A DNA stretch of 5,702 bases from Thiomargarita sp. (GCA_030635005.1 DAOVZS010000135.1:1-5702), one strand, 5' to 3'. Shown: positions 1 to 5,702, counted from the first letter of the stretch. Notes: generated by a model from the letters alone, not told the origin. Numbers and translations are program-made.

Positions 1-312
1 GATGATGTCACATATCATGGGTATTATATACAAACTGATTATTTTTTAACAGGTGAATCTCGTGCTTATAAACAGGGTCATTTTACGGCTATTCAAGATA
101 TTAAGGGAGCATGGCAACTGCTTGCGCGTTTAAGTGTTTTGGATGCCTATGATAATAATATCGGTATTAAAGCAGAAAATATGACTTTAGGCATTAATTA
201 CTATGCGAATACATCAGTTCGTATTTCTGCCAATTATATTAGAACAGATATCAAAGGTTCTAAGGATGACGATGGTCAAGCACTTTCTTTCCGATTCCAA
301 TATATTTTTTAA
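1..312 (+). CDS. Phosphate-selective porin O/P family protein, C-terminal part (cut by left edge)
   Basis: The reading frame is open from base 1 to a TAA at 310-312 and gives the last 103 residues of an outer-membrane beta-barrel. The segment reads GYYIQTDYFLTGESRAYK, then GAWQLLARLSVLD, then TLGINYYANTSVRISANYIR, and ends in SFRFQYIF. This series of alternating strands is what I know from the C-terminus of the OprO/OprP porin family: a YFLTGE turn, a GAWEL.AR strand, a GINWYxN strand, and a terminal aromatic residue. The final Phe fits the C-terminal signal recognised by the BAM insertion machinery. Family members form anion-selective, often phosphate- or polyphosphate-selective, trimers in the outer membrane. 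Substrate specificity cannot be judged here because the constriction-loop residues lie upstream of the window. ispF starts 6 bases downstream with no terminator between them, so the two are probably co-transcribed. Confidence 0.85.
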   Translation, partial: DDVTYHGYYIQTDYFLTGESRAYKQGHFTAIQDIKGAWQLLARLSVLDAYDNNIGIKAENMTLGINYYANTSVRISANYIRTDIKGSKDDDGQALSFRFQYIF

Positions 313-318
313 AAAATT

Positions 319-819
319 ATGGTTAAAACAGGCTTAGGGCAAGACAGTCATCGTTTTGATTTTGAAGATAATACAAAAAAATTGAAATTGGGAGGGGTTA
401 TATTTGAGGATGCACCGCCTTTACAAGGTAACAGTGATGCTGATGTGGTCTTACATGCCTTATGTAATGCCATTTCTGGGGTAACAGGTGTCAACATTCT
501 TGGAGAGATCAGTGATATGTTATGTTTCAAACAAGGTATCACCGATAGTCGGGTGTATGTGCAAGAAGCATTGAAATTTTTGAAAGAATGGCATATCACA
601 CATGTATCATGTAGTATTGAGTGTGCAAAGCCAAAAATAACGCCAAAAATTCCTGAGATGAAAAACAGTCTGAGTACACTATTAGGACTCAACACCACAG
701 ACATCGGCATTACTGCTACTACTGGTGAAGGATTAACCGCCTTTGGACGGGGTGAAGGAATACAAGTCTTGTGTCTTGTGACTGTTATTCAAACACCAAC
801 ATTGTCGCCGTTTGATTAA
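319..819 (+). CDS. ispF: 2-C-methyl-D-erythritol 2,4-cyclodiphosphate synthase, divergent type
   Basis: IspF converts CDP-methylerythritol 2-phosphate to methylerythritol cyclodiphosphate plus CMP in the cytosolic MEP route to isoprenoids. The 166-residue length is near the usual ~160. The expected metal ligands are present: D9 and H11 in GLGQDSHRF, and H46 in SDADVVLHAL. The substrate-binding PK at 105-106 and the C-terminal ATTGEG (133-138) and GRGEGI (143-148) motifs are also there. Two features differ from the standard enzyme. Residue 38 is Asn where E. coli has His34, and the usual GDIG...FPDTDP loop is replaced by residues 59-77 (NILGEISDMLCFKQGITDS). From memory the closest pattern is the chlamydial IspF type. 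The start is fixed by the conserved N-terminal strand; it lies 6 bases after the porin stop and has no Shine-Dalgarno, which suggests reinitiation. The last 35 bases overlap the convergent FIST gene. Family assignment is firm; catalytic competence is inferred. Confidence 0.9.
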   Translation: MVKTGLGQDSHRFDFEDNTKKLKLGGVIFEDAPPLQGNSDADVVLHALCNAISGVTGVNILGEISDMLCFKQGITDSRVYVQEALKFLKEWHITHVSCSIECAKPKITPKIPEMKNSLSTLLGLNTTDIGITATTGEGLTAFGRGEGIQVLCLVTVIQTPTLSPFD

Positions 820-1897
820 TATGTCCGATATACGCTTCTCCATAAGTGCTAAACCCAACTGTTGGAATATCAGCAAATATCTGACCATATTCTTGCATTA
901 ATCCTTTTTGTTCTAATTCTAAGGTTCTTAAAATGCAATGAAAGTTGATAATGGCAGAAATGGAACCCATTTCTTTTTCTTTATCTTTAATAGCCTGTTT
1001 GGTATCTGCAATAATATCAGTGGCTTCAAGTAAAGCTAATTCTGCGCCTTCTAAAACATTACAATAGAAGATCACATGCTCATCTTTTATTTGCATTGGA
1101 CTGCGAACATAAGGTTCATCATCGATCATCAAACCAATGGGATTATGCATAAAATGATTGGAAGCTTCTTCTAAAGAAGTGCCAATCGCTTCTGCATAAG
1201 CCTTAGCAGCTGGTTTATGATTGAATTCTAGTACCGTTCTGTTTTCTTCATTAACTTTAGTGGCGACTAATTTTTGAGACAGTTGGCAAAAACTCTGTGT
1301 TTTGATTAAACCGAAATTAATGGAGGGCTTTAATAACACTAATATAGCAGCATTTTGATATGCATTTCCATTGGCATATACATAGGTTTTTTCAAATTTT
1401 AAATCATCACCGGCTGAACCCCCAACAAATCTAACATCTGTTAAATCACCCATTCGATCCAAGATTCTTTCTTCAGCACCACTGAGTCCATCAAAAAGCA
1501 CCATTCCTACATATTTATCTACATCCAATGCTTGCATTGAATGACCAAAATATTTTTCAAAAGCTGTATACGCTATTTCAACGCCTTCCACACCTTTATC
1601 TGTAAGATTTTCAATCACTTCTACCTTCACATCACCAATAATATTTGAGTTAAAGGCCATAGCAACTACCGAATTTTTTAACATCTTACCCGAAATTATT
1701 TCACCTGCTGTTGTGCTACCAAAAACAGATGCAGTGGTAAACATGTTTTGCATTTGTGTTGCGATGTTCTGAGGATCAAATTTAGAGGAAGCAAAAAAAA
1801 TGACCATTTTTGCGTCAAAATCTCCCATTTGTTGCTTAATGTCTTTTACAACATTTTCAATATTATCTTGTGTACTATAAGCGGTGATAATATTCAT
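785..1897 (-). CDS. FIST-domain sensory protein (FIST_N + FIST_C), no output domain
   Basis: This 370-residue protein consists of a FIST_N domain (about residues 25-220) and a FIST_C domain (about 225-360). Visible family motifs are GSTTAGEI (60-67), LFDGLSGAEERILD (134-147), VGGSAGDD (158-165), NPIGL (252-256), CILR (321-324), and the closing GFSTYGEAYIGHINQT (348-363). FIST domains are input modules that bind small ligands, usually fused to or encoded beside histidine kinases, chemoreceptors or c-di-GMP enzymes. Some FIST proteins, named NosP, bind haem and sense nitric oxide. There is no signal peptide, membrane segment or output domain, so it is probably a soluble cytoplasmic sensor that signals through a partner. 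Candidate haem-ligand histidines include H227, H248, H251 and H320, but I cannot tell which, if any, binds haem. The start ATG overlaps the stop of the upstream 73-codon gene as TAATG and has a perfect Shine-Dalgarno. Domain call is firm; ligand is unknown. Confidence 0.9.
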   Translation of the reverse strand: MNIITAYSTQDNIENVVKDIKQQMGDFDAKMVIFFASSKFDPQNIATQMQNMFTTASVFGSTTAGEIISGKMLKNSVVAMAFNSNIIGDVKVEVIENLTDKGVEGVEIAYTAFEKYFGHSMQALDVDKYVGMVLFDGLSGAEERILDRMGDLTDVRFVGGSAGDDLKFEKTYVYANGNAYQNAAILVLLKPSINFGLIKTQSFCQLSQKLVATKVNEENRTVLEFNHKPAAKAYAEAIGTSLEEASNHFMHNPIGLMIDDEPYVRSPMQIKDEHVIFYCNVLEGAELALLEATDIIADTKQAIKDKEKEMGSISAIINFHCILRTLELEQKGLMQEYGQIFADIPTVGFSTYGEAYIGHINQTATMLVFE

Positions 1898-2118
1898 TAA
1901 TATCCTCCTGAATGGCGATTGACATTAACACCAAAATCGCGTCCTATTTTTTCTACACGTTTAATAATAAGCGGATTATCATCAGATTGCGAGGTAAAAA
2001 CATCTGGATTAATACCTTTTAAAATGAGTTTTACCTTTATTGTATTTGCAATAATACTACTTCCTCTTGATCTTTGCTGAATGATTGTATCAATCATTTT
2101 TTTGATTTTTCCAGGCAT
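1897..2118 (-). CDS. Small basic protein of unknown function, coupled to the FIST gene
   Basis: I do not recognise this 73-residue protein. It is soluble-looking and basic, with about 13 Lys/Arg against 6 Asp/Glu. It has no signal peptide, membrane segment or cysteines. An N-terminal amphipathic stretch (KIKKMIDTIIQQRSRG, 4-19) is followed by KVKLILKGINPD (28-39), a polar turn with TSQSDDNP (42-49), and a probable second helix IIKRVEKIGRDFGV (51-64). That layout fits a small compact helical domain. Coding status is supported by the 1-base TAATG overlap with the FIST gene and by the FIST Shine-Dalgarno sitting inside its GGA GGA codons (Gly71-Gly72). No Shine-Dalgarno precedes the chosen ATG. 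Met8 is a possible alternative start, with a weak GGAA upstream. A role as partner, adaptor or regulator of the FIST protein is inferred from gene order only. Confidence 0.75.
   Translation of the reverse strand: MPGKIKKMIDTIIQQRSRGSSIIANTIKVKLILKGINPDVFTSQSDDNPLIIKRVEKIGRDFGVNVNRHSGGY
1904..1909 (-). promoter_or_regulatory. Shine-Dalgarno of the FIST gene inside the preceding gene
   Basis: On the minus strand the sequence AGGAGG lies 6 bases before the FIST ATG. It falls within the last codons of the 73-codon gene, whose stop codon shares its final A with the FIST start (TAATG). This is the strongest ribosome binding site in the window. It points to efficient, translationally coupled expression of the sensor. 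Confidence 0.85.
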
Positions 2119-2161
2119 AGGTGATTTATTTTACAATTTATGTAAATTAACTAATTATTTT
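2119..2161 (-). promoter_or_regulatory. AT-rich spacer with a small inverted repeat; possible weak promoter
   Basis: This 43-base gap separates the ADP-ribosylglycohydrolase stop from the 73-codon gene. It contains the interrupted palindrome TTTAC-N7-GTAAA (2130-2146). On the minus strand it also has TAAAAT (2128-2133), which matches 5 of 6 bases of a -10 box, but no good -35 box lies at the proper distance. A start from this -10 would give a nearly leaderless message. The palindrome could be an operator, but in such AT-rich sequence it could also be chance. Confidence 0.25.
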
Positions 2162-3199
2162 TTAATAAGGAGGGAGTATACGACGAAAACCATGCAGTAA
2201 AACGATAATCAGAAAAATAAAATTACGTAATACTAGCGTAATCACAGAAAAACCCAAGGGGGTAGGCTTAATATTATCACCAGACAAGTCGTGTCCCAGT
2301 TTTTCCATCCATTTGATACTTCTTGGAAATTCCAATAAATTATCTAGCCAAGGCTTGGGAATGCCTTGTTTTCCTACTCTAGCACCAATAATACCCCCTA
2401 CAATTGCTGCGGTAGTATCCGTATCGCCCCCACAACGTATGATATCCAGAATAGCAGTTTGATAATCTTCTTGATTTCTTAACCAAACATGAATCACCAT
2501 AGGTATCGTGTGATACATATAGCCACTCACCCCTTTATGAAAACCTAATGATTTTGCAAAAGAAAAGGAAGTGTGTTCAACATTATCAACTGCTTTTTTA
2601 ATGAGTAATAGAAATTCTTCGGCAGGTTCGTCTGTTAATAAGGTGGAAAGTTGAACAAAATAGTCTTGAGGAGAGATGTGATGTTTGATACTGGCTGCTA
2701 AAGCGACTGCTAAAGCCCCAAATTTTGCTTTGGGATCAGTATGTGTCATAATCGTTTCTGCTGTCACAAAATCTTTTAATTGTGCTAAATCATGTCCATA
2801 GTATACCCCAATAATAGCACTTCTCATGGCAGGTCCATTTCCCGCAGAAAAAACACCACTGTGATCAGGTGAAAAACCTAAGCATAATTTTAAAAGTGCT
2901 CTTAAAGTCGCAAAACCAACACCTGCTGGTAAACCTAACAACCAAAATCTCAAATTCCAAGCAAAATGGGTTTTAAAAGTCTTTACATCACCTGAAGATG
3001 CGAGGAGAGATTGTGCCACTAAACAAGTATGCTCGGTATCATCAGACACCATACCCTTTCCAAAAATAAAATGATATTTATTAATATCAGGATACAGTTT
3101 AATCAATCGTTGGGGCGACAAACCTTCATAACTTAAGCCTAAGGCATCGCCAATGGCTGTACCAAGCAAACAGCCAATAAAAGCATCTTCTTGATTCAT
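2162..3199 (-). CDS. ADP-ribosylglycohydrolase family protein with hydrophobic C-terminal tail
   Basis: Members of this family (ADPRH/DraG fold, Pfam PF03747) remove ADP-ribose from proteins or nucleic acids, or cleave related ADP-ribosyl compounds, using two Mg ions. The 345 residues carry the family motifs in order: GCLLGTAIGDALG (9-21), SDDTEHT (52-58), SAGNGPAMR (118-126), THTDP (152-156) and GGDTDTTAAIVGG (257-269). The likely metal ligands S52, D53, D54, D259, D261 and T262 are all present, so an active enzyme is expected. After the catalytic domain (to about residue 300) comes a strongly hydrophobic segment at 315-336, broken by R325 and followed by the basic end FRRILPPY. It could anchor the protein to the membrane. 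No Shine-Dalgarno is visible before the ATG, and the pnp hairpin ends only 15 bases upstream. No nitrogenase or DraT gene is nearby, so a DraG role is unsupported. The substrate is unknown. Confidence 0.88.
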   Translation of the reverse strand: MNQEDAFIGCLLGTAIGDALGLSYEGLSPQRLIKLYPDINKYHFIFGKGMVSDDTEHTCLVAQSLLASSGDVKTFKTHFAWNLRFWLLGLPAGVGFATLRALLKLCLGFSPDHSGVFSAGNGPAMRSAIIGVYYGHDLAQLKDFVTAETIMTHTDPKAKFGALAVALAASIKHHISPQDYFVQLSTLLTDEPAEEFLLLIKKAVDNVEHTSFSFAKSLGFHKGVSGYMYHTIPMVIHVWLRNQEDYQTAILDIIRCGGDTDTTAAIVGGIIGARVGKQGIPKPWLDNLLEFPRSIKWMEKLGHDLSGDNIKPTPLGFSVITLVLRNFIFLIIVLLHGFRRILPPY

Positions 3200-3214
3200 A
3201 AACGTTTTGAAAAT

Positions 3215-3245
3215 TTTCGGGAATGGAAAATAATTATTCCCGAAA
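3215..3245 (-). terminator. Probable Rho-independent terminator after pnp
   Basis: A perfect 10-bp inverted repeat (TTTCGGGAAT at 3215-3224, ATTCCCGAAA at 3236-3245) encloses an 11-base loop. It starts 9 bases beyond the pnp stop codon on the minus strand. The stem has a CGGG core and is followed by AAAATTTTC, so the U-tract is short and imperfect. Termination is therefore likely but perhaps partial. The hairpin could alternatively act as a 3'-end stabiliser or processing site. Confidence 0.65.
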
Positions 3246-3254
3246 TGTTACCTA

Positions 3255-5336
3255 TTAAGAATTAACAGCTTTCATGCTTAAACGAAGTCGTCCTTGTTTA
3301 TCTATTTCTAATAATTTTACTTTGACCGTTTCACCTTCTTTTAACTTATCGCTTACTTTTTCAACACGTTCATTTGAAATTTGGGAAATATGAACTAAAC
3401 CGTCTTTACCCGGCATAATGGTCACAAAAGCTCCAAAATCCATCAACTTAACCACTTTACCTTCATAAATAGTACCCACTTCAACATCTGCAGTAATCGC
3501 TTCAATCTGACGACGTGCTTCTTCACCTGCCATTAAATCAACAGAAGCCACTTTTACGACACCTGTTTCGCTAATGTCTACTGTTGTCCCTGTTTCTTCA
3601 GTAATGGCACGAATGGTTGAGCCACCTTTACCAATAACTTCGCGAATCTTTTCGGGTTTTATTTGAAAAGTCAGAATGCGGGGAGCATGTTTTGACATTT
3701 CCTGACGGGGTTCAGCAAGCACCTTTTGCATGATATTTAAAATATGTAAACGCCCTGTTTTCGCTTGAGCGAGGGCAGCTTCCATAATTTCACGCGTAAT
3801 CCCATCAATCTTGATATCCATTTGTAAAGCCGTCACACCTTCTGTTGTGCCTGCGACTTTGAAATCCATATCACCCAGATGATCTTCATCACCCATAATG
3901 TCAGATAATACAACAAATTGGTCATCTTCTTTAATCAGTCCCATAGCAATACCAGCTACAGCTGCTTTAATAGGAACAGCTGCATCCATTAACGCTAAAC
4001 TTGACCCACAAACACTGGCCATTGAACTTGAACCATTAGACTCTGTAATTTCAGAAACAATACGTACCGAGTAAGGAAAAACTTCTTCGGTAGGCATGAC
4101 AGCTTGTACACCCCTACGTGCCAAACGTCCATGTCCAATTTCACGACGTTTAGGTGTGCCTACGCGTCCTGTTTCTCCCACACAATAAGGGGGAAAATTA
4201 TAATGCAACATGAAACTTTCTCTATACTCACCTTCTAAAGCATCAATAAGTTGGGAATCACGTTCTGTTCCTAAAGTAGCGACAACAATAGCTTGTGTTT
4301 CTCCCCGAGTAAATAAGGCTGAACCATGAACACGGGGTAAAACACCGGTGCGAATAGAAATTGGACGTACAGTACGCGTATCACGTCCATCAATACGTCT
4401 TTTATATGTGAGAATATCTCCCCGTACAATGTCTCTTTCAAGTTTTTCTATAATGCCGCGAATCTTATTCGAAGTCCATTCTTCTGATTCTAAGTTTGCA
4501 AGAATATCTTGTCGCACAGCATTGATTTTATCACGCCGAGCAAGCTTATCTTTTTCCTGATACGCTTGTCGTAATCCTTCAGAACCCAATGTGACAACTT
4601 GTTCAATTAATTTCTCATCTATTGGTTTTGGTTGCCAATCCCAAGTAGGTTTTCCGACAGTGGCTGCAAACTCTTCAATCGCATTAATAACGATTTGCAT
4701 TTCTTGATGTCCAAATAATACCGCCCCTAACATGATTTCTTCACTTAATTCAGAGGCTTCTGACTCCACCATGAGCACTGCTGTTTTTGTCCCTGCAACC
4801 ACAAGATCCAGTTCTAAAGCAACATCATCCATTTGTGTCAAAGTGGGATTCAGAACATATTTACCATTCAGATAACCGACTCGTGCTGCGCCCAAACATC
4901 CATTAAAAGGCAAACCAGAAATAGCGACTGCTGCTGCTGCTCCAATTAAAGCGGGCACATCTGGATCAACATCTGGATCTAGAGACATTACGGTCGCAAT
5001 AACTTGTACTTCATGATTAAAGCCATCAGGAAACAGTGGGCGTAAGGGGCGATCAATTAAACGTGATGTCAATATCTCCTTTTCTGAAGGACGACCTTCA
5101 CGTTTAAAAAAACTACCTGGAATTTTACCCGCAGCATACGTGCGTTCCTGATAATCCACTGTTAATGGGAAAAAATCTTTATTTGGATCGCCCTCTCTTC
5201 TACCTACGATGGTGACTAACACCATCGTATCCCCCATGCTGACCATCACAGCACCGTCAGCTTGACGGGCAATTTCACCCGTTTCAAGGGAGAGGCTGTG
5301 TTGACCGTATTGAAATGTTTTTTTATGAGCGGTCAT
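3255..5336 (-). CDS. pnp: Polyribonucleotide nucleotidyltransferase (PNPase)
   Basis: PNPase is a trimeric 3'-to-5' phosphorolytic exoribonuclease of mRNA decay and a degradosome component; it can also add tails to RNA. The 693 residues hold the full architecture: first RNase PH core (about 10-145), helical linker (about 235-310), second RNase PH core (about 320-540), KH domain (about 552-612) with GKGG at 569-572, and S1 domain (about 618-688). Conserved stretches include FFKREGRPSEKEILTSRLID (76-95), the phosphate-binding SSSMASVCG (436-444), and GDEDHLGDMDF (482-492) with its catalytic aspartates. The start is supported by KTFQYGQHSLSLETG, which matches the usual N-terminus. The protein ends right after S1 and lacks the extra C-terminal tail of the 711-residue E. 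coli enzyme. The gene lies 22 bases after rpsO. It has only a poor ribosome binding site, so coupling to S15 translation is plausible. Confidence 0.98.
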   Translation of the reverse strand: MTAHKKTFQYGQHSLSLETGEIARQADGAVMVSMGDTMVLVTIVGRREGDPNKDFFPLTVDYQERTYAAGKIPGSFFKREGRPSEKEILTSRLIDRPLRPLFPDGFNHEVQVIATVMSLDPDVDPDVPALIGAAAAVAISGLPFNGCLGAARVGYLNGKYVLNPTLTQMDDVALELDLVVAGTKTAVLMVESEASELSEEIMLGAVLFGHQEMQIVINAIEEFAATVGKPTWDWQPKPIDEKLIEQVVTLGSEGLRQAYQEKDKLARRDKINAVRQDILANLESEEWTSNKIRGIIEKLERDIVRGDILTYKRRIDGRDTRTVRPISIRTGVLPRVHGSALFTRGETQAIVVATLGTERDSQLIDALEGEYRESFMLHYNFPPYCVGETGRVGTPKRREIGHGRLARRGVQAVMPTEEVFPYSVRIVSEITESNGSSSMASVCGSSLALMDAAVPIKAAVAGIAMGLIKEDDQFVVLSDIMGDEDHLGDMDFKVAGTTEGVTALQMDIKIDGITREIMEAALAQAKTGRLHILNIMQKVLAEPRQEMSKHAPRILTFQIKPEKIREVIGKGGSTIRAITEETGTTVDISETGVVKVASVDLMAGEEARRQIEAITADVEVGTIYEGKVVKLMDFGAFVTIMPGKDGLVHISQISNERVEKVSDKLKEGETVKVKLLEIDKQGRLRLSMKAVNS

Positions 5337-5358
5337 ATTCAGTTTTAATTATCAGTTA

Positions 5359-5625
5359 TCAACGTCTTAGGCCTAAAGTGGCAATCAAATTTTGATAGCG
5401 TCCGAGATCTTTACTTTTAAGATAATCTAATAAACGACGTCGTTGGTTGACCATAGTAATTAAGCCACGACGTGAATGATTGTCTTTTTTGTGTGTCTTA
5501 AAATGTCCTGATAAACTGGCGATATTGGCAGTCAATAAGGCGACTTGTATTTCAGAAGAGCCTGTGTCAGTTGGGGAACGTTGATGTTCTTTAATCAGTT
5601 GGGCTTTAGTATCGCTGCTCAACAT
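5359..5625 (-). CDS. rpsO: 30S ribosomal protein S15
   Basis: S15 binds the central domain of 16S rRNA early in small-subunit assembly, and in several bacteria it represses its own mRNA. The 88 residues match the family over their whole length (E. coli has 89). Visible motifs are DTGSSEIQVALLT (20-32), HFKTHKKDNHSRRGL (41-55), VNQRRRLLDYLK (59-70) and the closing LGLRR. The chosen ATG gives MLSSDTKAQLIKE, the normal length. An in-frame ATG 14 codons upstream would add a hydrophobic stretch foreign to the family and would place the AGGAG site inside the gene, so it is rejected. The gene is followed after 22 bases by pnp, the usual order. The gene normally upstream of rpsO (often truB) lies outside the window. 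Confidence 0.97.
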   Translation of the reverse strand: MLSSDTKAQLIKEHQRSPTDTGSSEIQVALLTANIASLSGHFKTHKKDNHSRRGLITMVNQRRRLLDYLKSKDLGRYQNLIATLGLRR

Positions 5626-5636
5626 ATAAGTTAATA

Positions 5637-5641
5637 CTCCT
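5637..5641 (-). promoter_or_regulatory. Shine-Dalgarno of rpsO
   Basis: AGGAG on the minus strand lies 11 bases before the rpsO ATG at 5625. The spacing is slightly long. It decides the start codon against the upstream in-frame ATG at 5667, which has no ribosome binding site before it. Confidence 0.6.
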
Positions 5642-5668
5642 GAATAAAAATGAATCAATAATAACAAA

Positions 5669-5694
5669 TATTGAAATAAAAAAAAATTTCAATA
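5669..5694. repeat. Perfect 9-bp inverted repeat with an A8/T8 spacer upstream of rpsO
   Basis: TATTGAAAT (5669-5677) and ATTTCAATA (5686-5694) are perfect inverted copies separated by eight A on the plus strand (eight T on the minus strand). The T-run sits in the loop rather than after the stem, so this is not a normal intrinsic terminator. It lies in the rpsO leader or promoter region and could be a protein-binding site or a bent-DNA upstream element. Confidence 0.5.
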
Positions 5695-5701
5695 CGGTCA
5701 A
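5673..5701 (-). promoter_or_regulatory. Possible rpsO promoter
   Basis: On the minus strand TTGACC (5696-5701) matches 5 of 6 bases of the sigma-70 -35 box. Exactly 17 bases later comes TATTTC (5673-5678), a weak -10 that matches only in its first three bases. Transcription would begin near 5666 and give a leader of about 40 bases before the rpsO ATG. TATTAT at 5658-5663 is a better -10 but has no good -35. The call is tentative. Confidence 0.3.
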
Positions 5702-5702
5702 C

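Noticed and set aside
348..710. Open reading frame of 120 codons on the minus strand inside ispF
   Set aside because: It lies wholly within a well-supported ispF on the other strand. Its protein resembles no family and has no ribosome binding site, so it is a shadow frame.
2162..3199. Assignment as DraG, the nitrogenase-reductase reactivating enzyme
   Set aside because: The fold is shared, but no draT or nitrogenase gene is near, and the hydrophobic C-terminal tail is not a DraG feature I know. Only the family name is supported.
4348..4560. Open reading frame of 70 codons on the plus strand inside pnp
   Set aside because: It is antisense to the conserved helical-linker and second RNase PH region of pnp, and its Ser/Arg-rich composition is what that reverse complement produces. 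There is no sign of coding.
4921..4950. CTG/GCT trinucleotide run (ctgctgctgctgct)
   Set aside because: It encodes the alanine run AAAAVA at residues 133-138 of PNPase, a normal conserved part of the first RNase PH core, so it is not a separate repeat element.
5626..5667. A 14-codon N-terminal extension of S15 from the ATG at 5667
   Set aside because: It would add a hydrophobic stretch foreign to S15 and would bury the AGGAG site within the coding region. The 88-residue form matches the family length.

Overview
The window is an AT-rich bacterial chromosomal segment with six gene calls plus one gene cut by the left edge. The PNPase and S15 proteins are of ordinary proteobacterial type. A phosphate-selective porin, a stand-alone FIST sensor protein and the low GC together suggest a gammaproteobacterium. 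A member of the Thiotrichales (Beggiatoa-like) is a tentative guess from gene content only.

Layout. The plus strand (1-819) carries the last 103 codons of an OprO/OprP-type outer-membrane porin. Six bases later comes ispF, encoding a divergent MEP-pathway cyclodiphosphate synthase. All other genes are on the minus strand. Read in their own direction from the right edge they are rpsO (S15), pnp (PNPase), an ADP-ribosylglycohydrolase-family gene with a hydrophobic C-terminal tail, a 73-codon gene of unknown function, and a FIST-domain sensor gene. The FIST gene runs tail-to-tail into ispF, and the two overlap by 35 bp.

How the genes relate. rpsO-pnp is the classic ribosome/RNA-decay operon, but its spacer here is only 22 bases. 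A 10-bp hairpin just after pnp probably ends much of that transcript. It lies so close to the ADP-ribosylglycohydrolase start that this gene must depend on read-through or on a promoter inside pnp. The small unknown gene and the FIST gene overlap by one base (TAATG), with a perfect Shine-Dalgarno sequence inside the small gene's last codons, so they are almost certainly made together. This pair is the best candidate in the window for an undescribed functional unit.

The other notable item is IspF. It keeps the three metal ligands and the C-terminal GRGEGI motif but lacks the usual active-site His and the FPDTDP loop. From memory it resembles the chlamydial type of IspF. I see no CRISPR array, tRNA, rRNA, insertion sequence or phage gene, and no gene-free stretch longer than about 80 bases.
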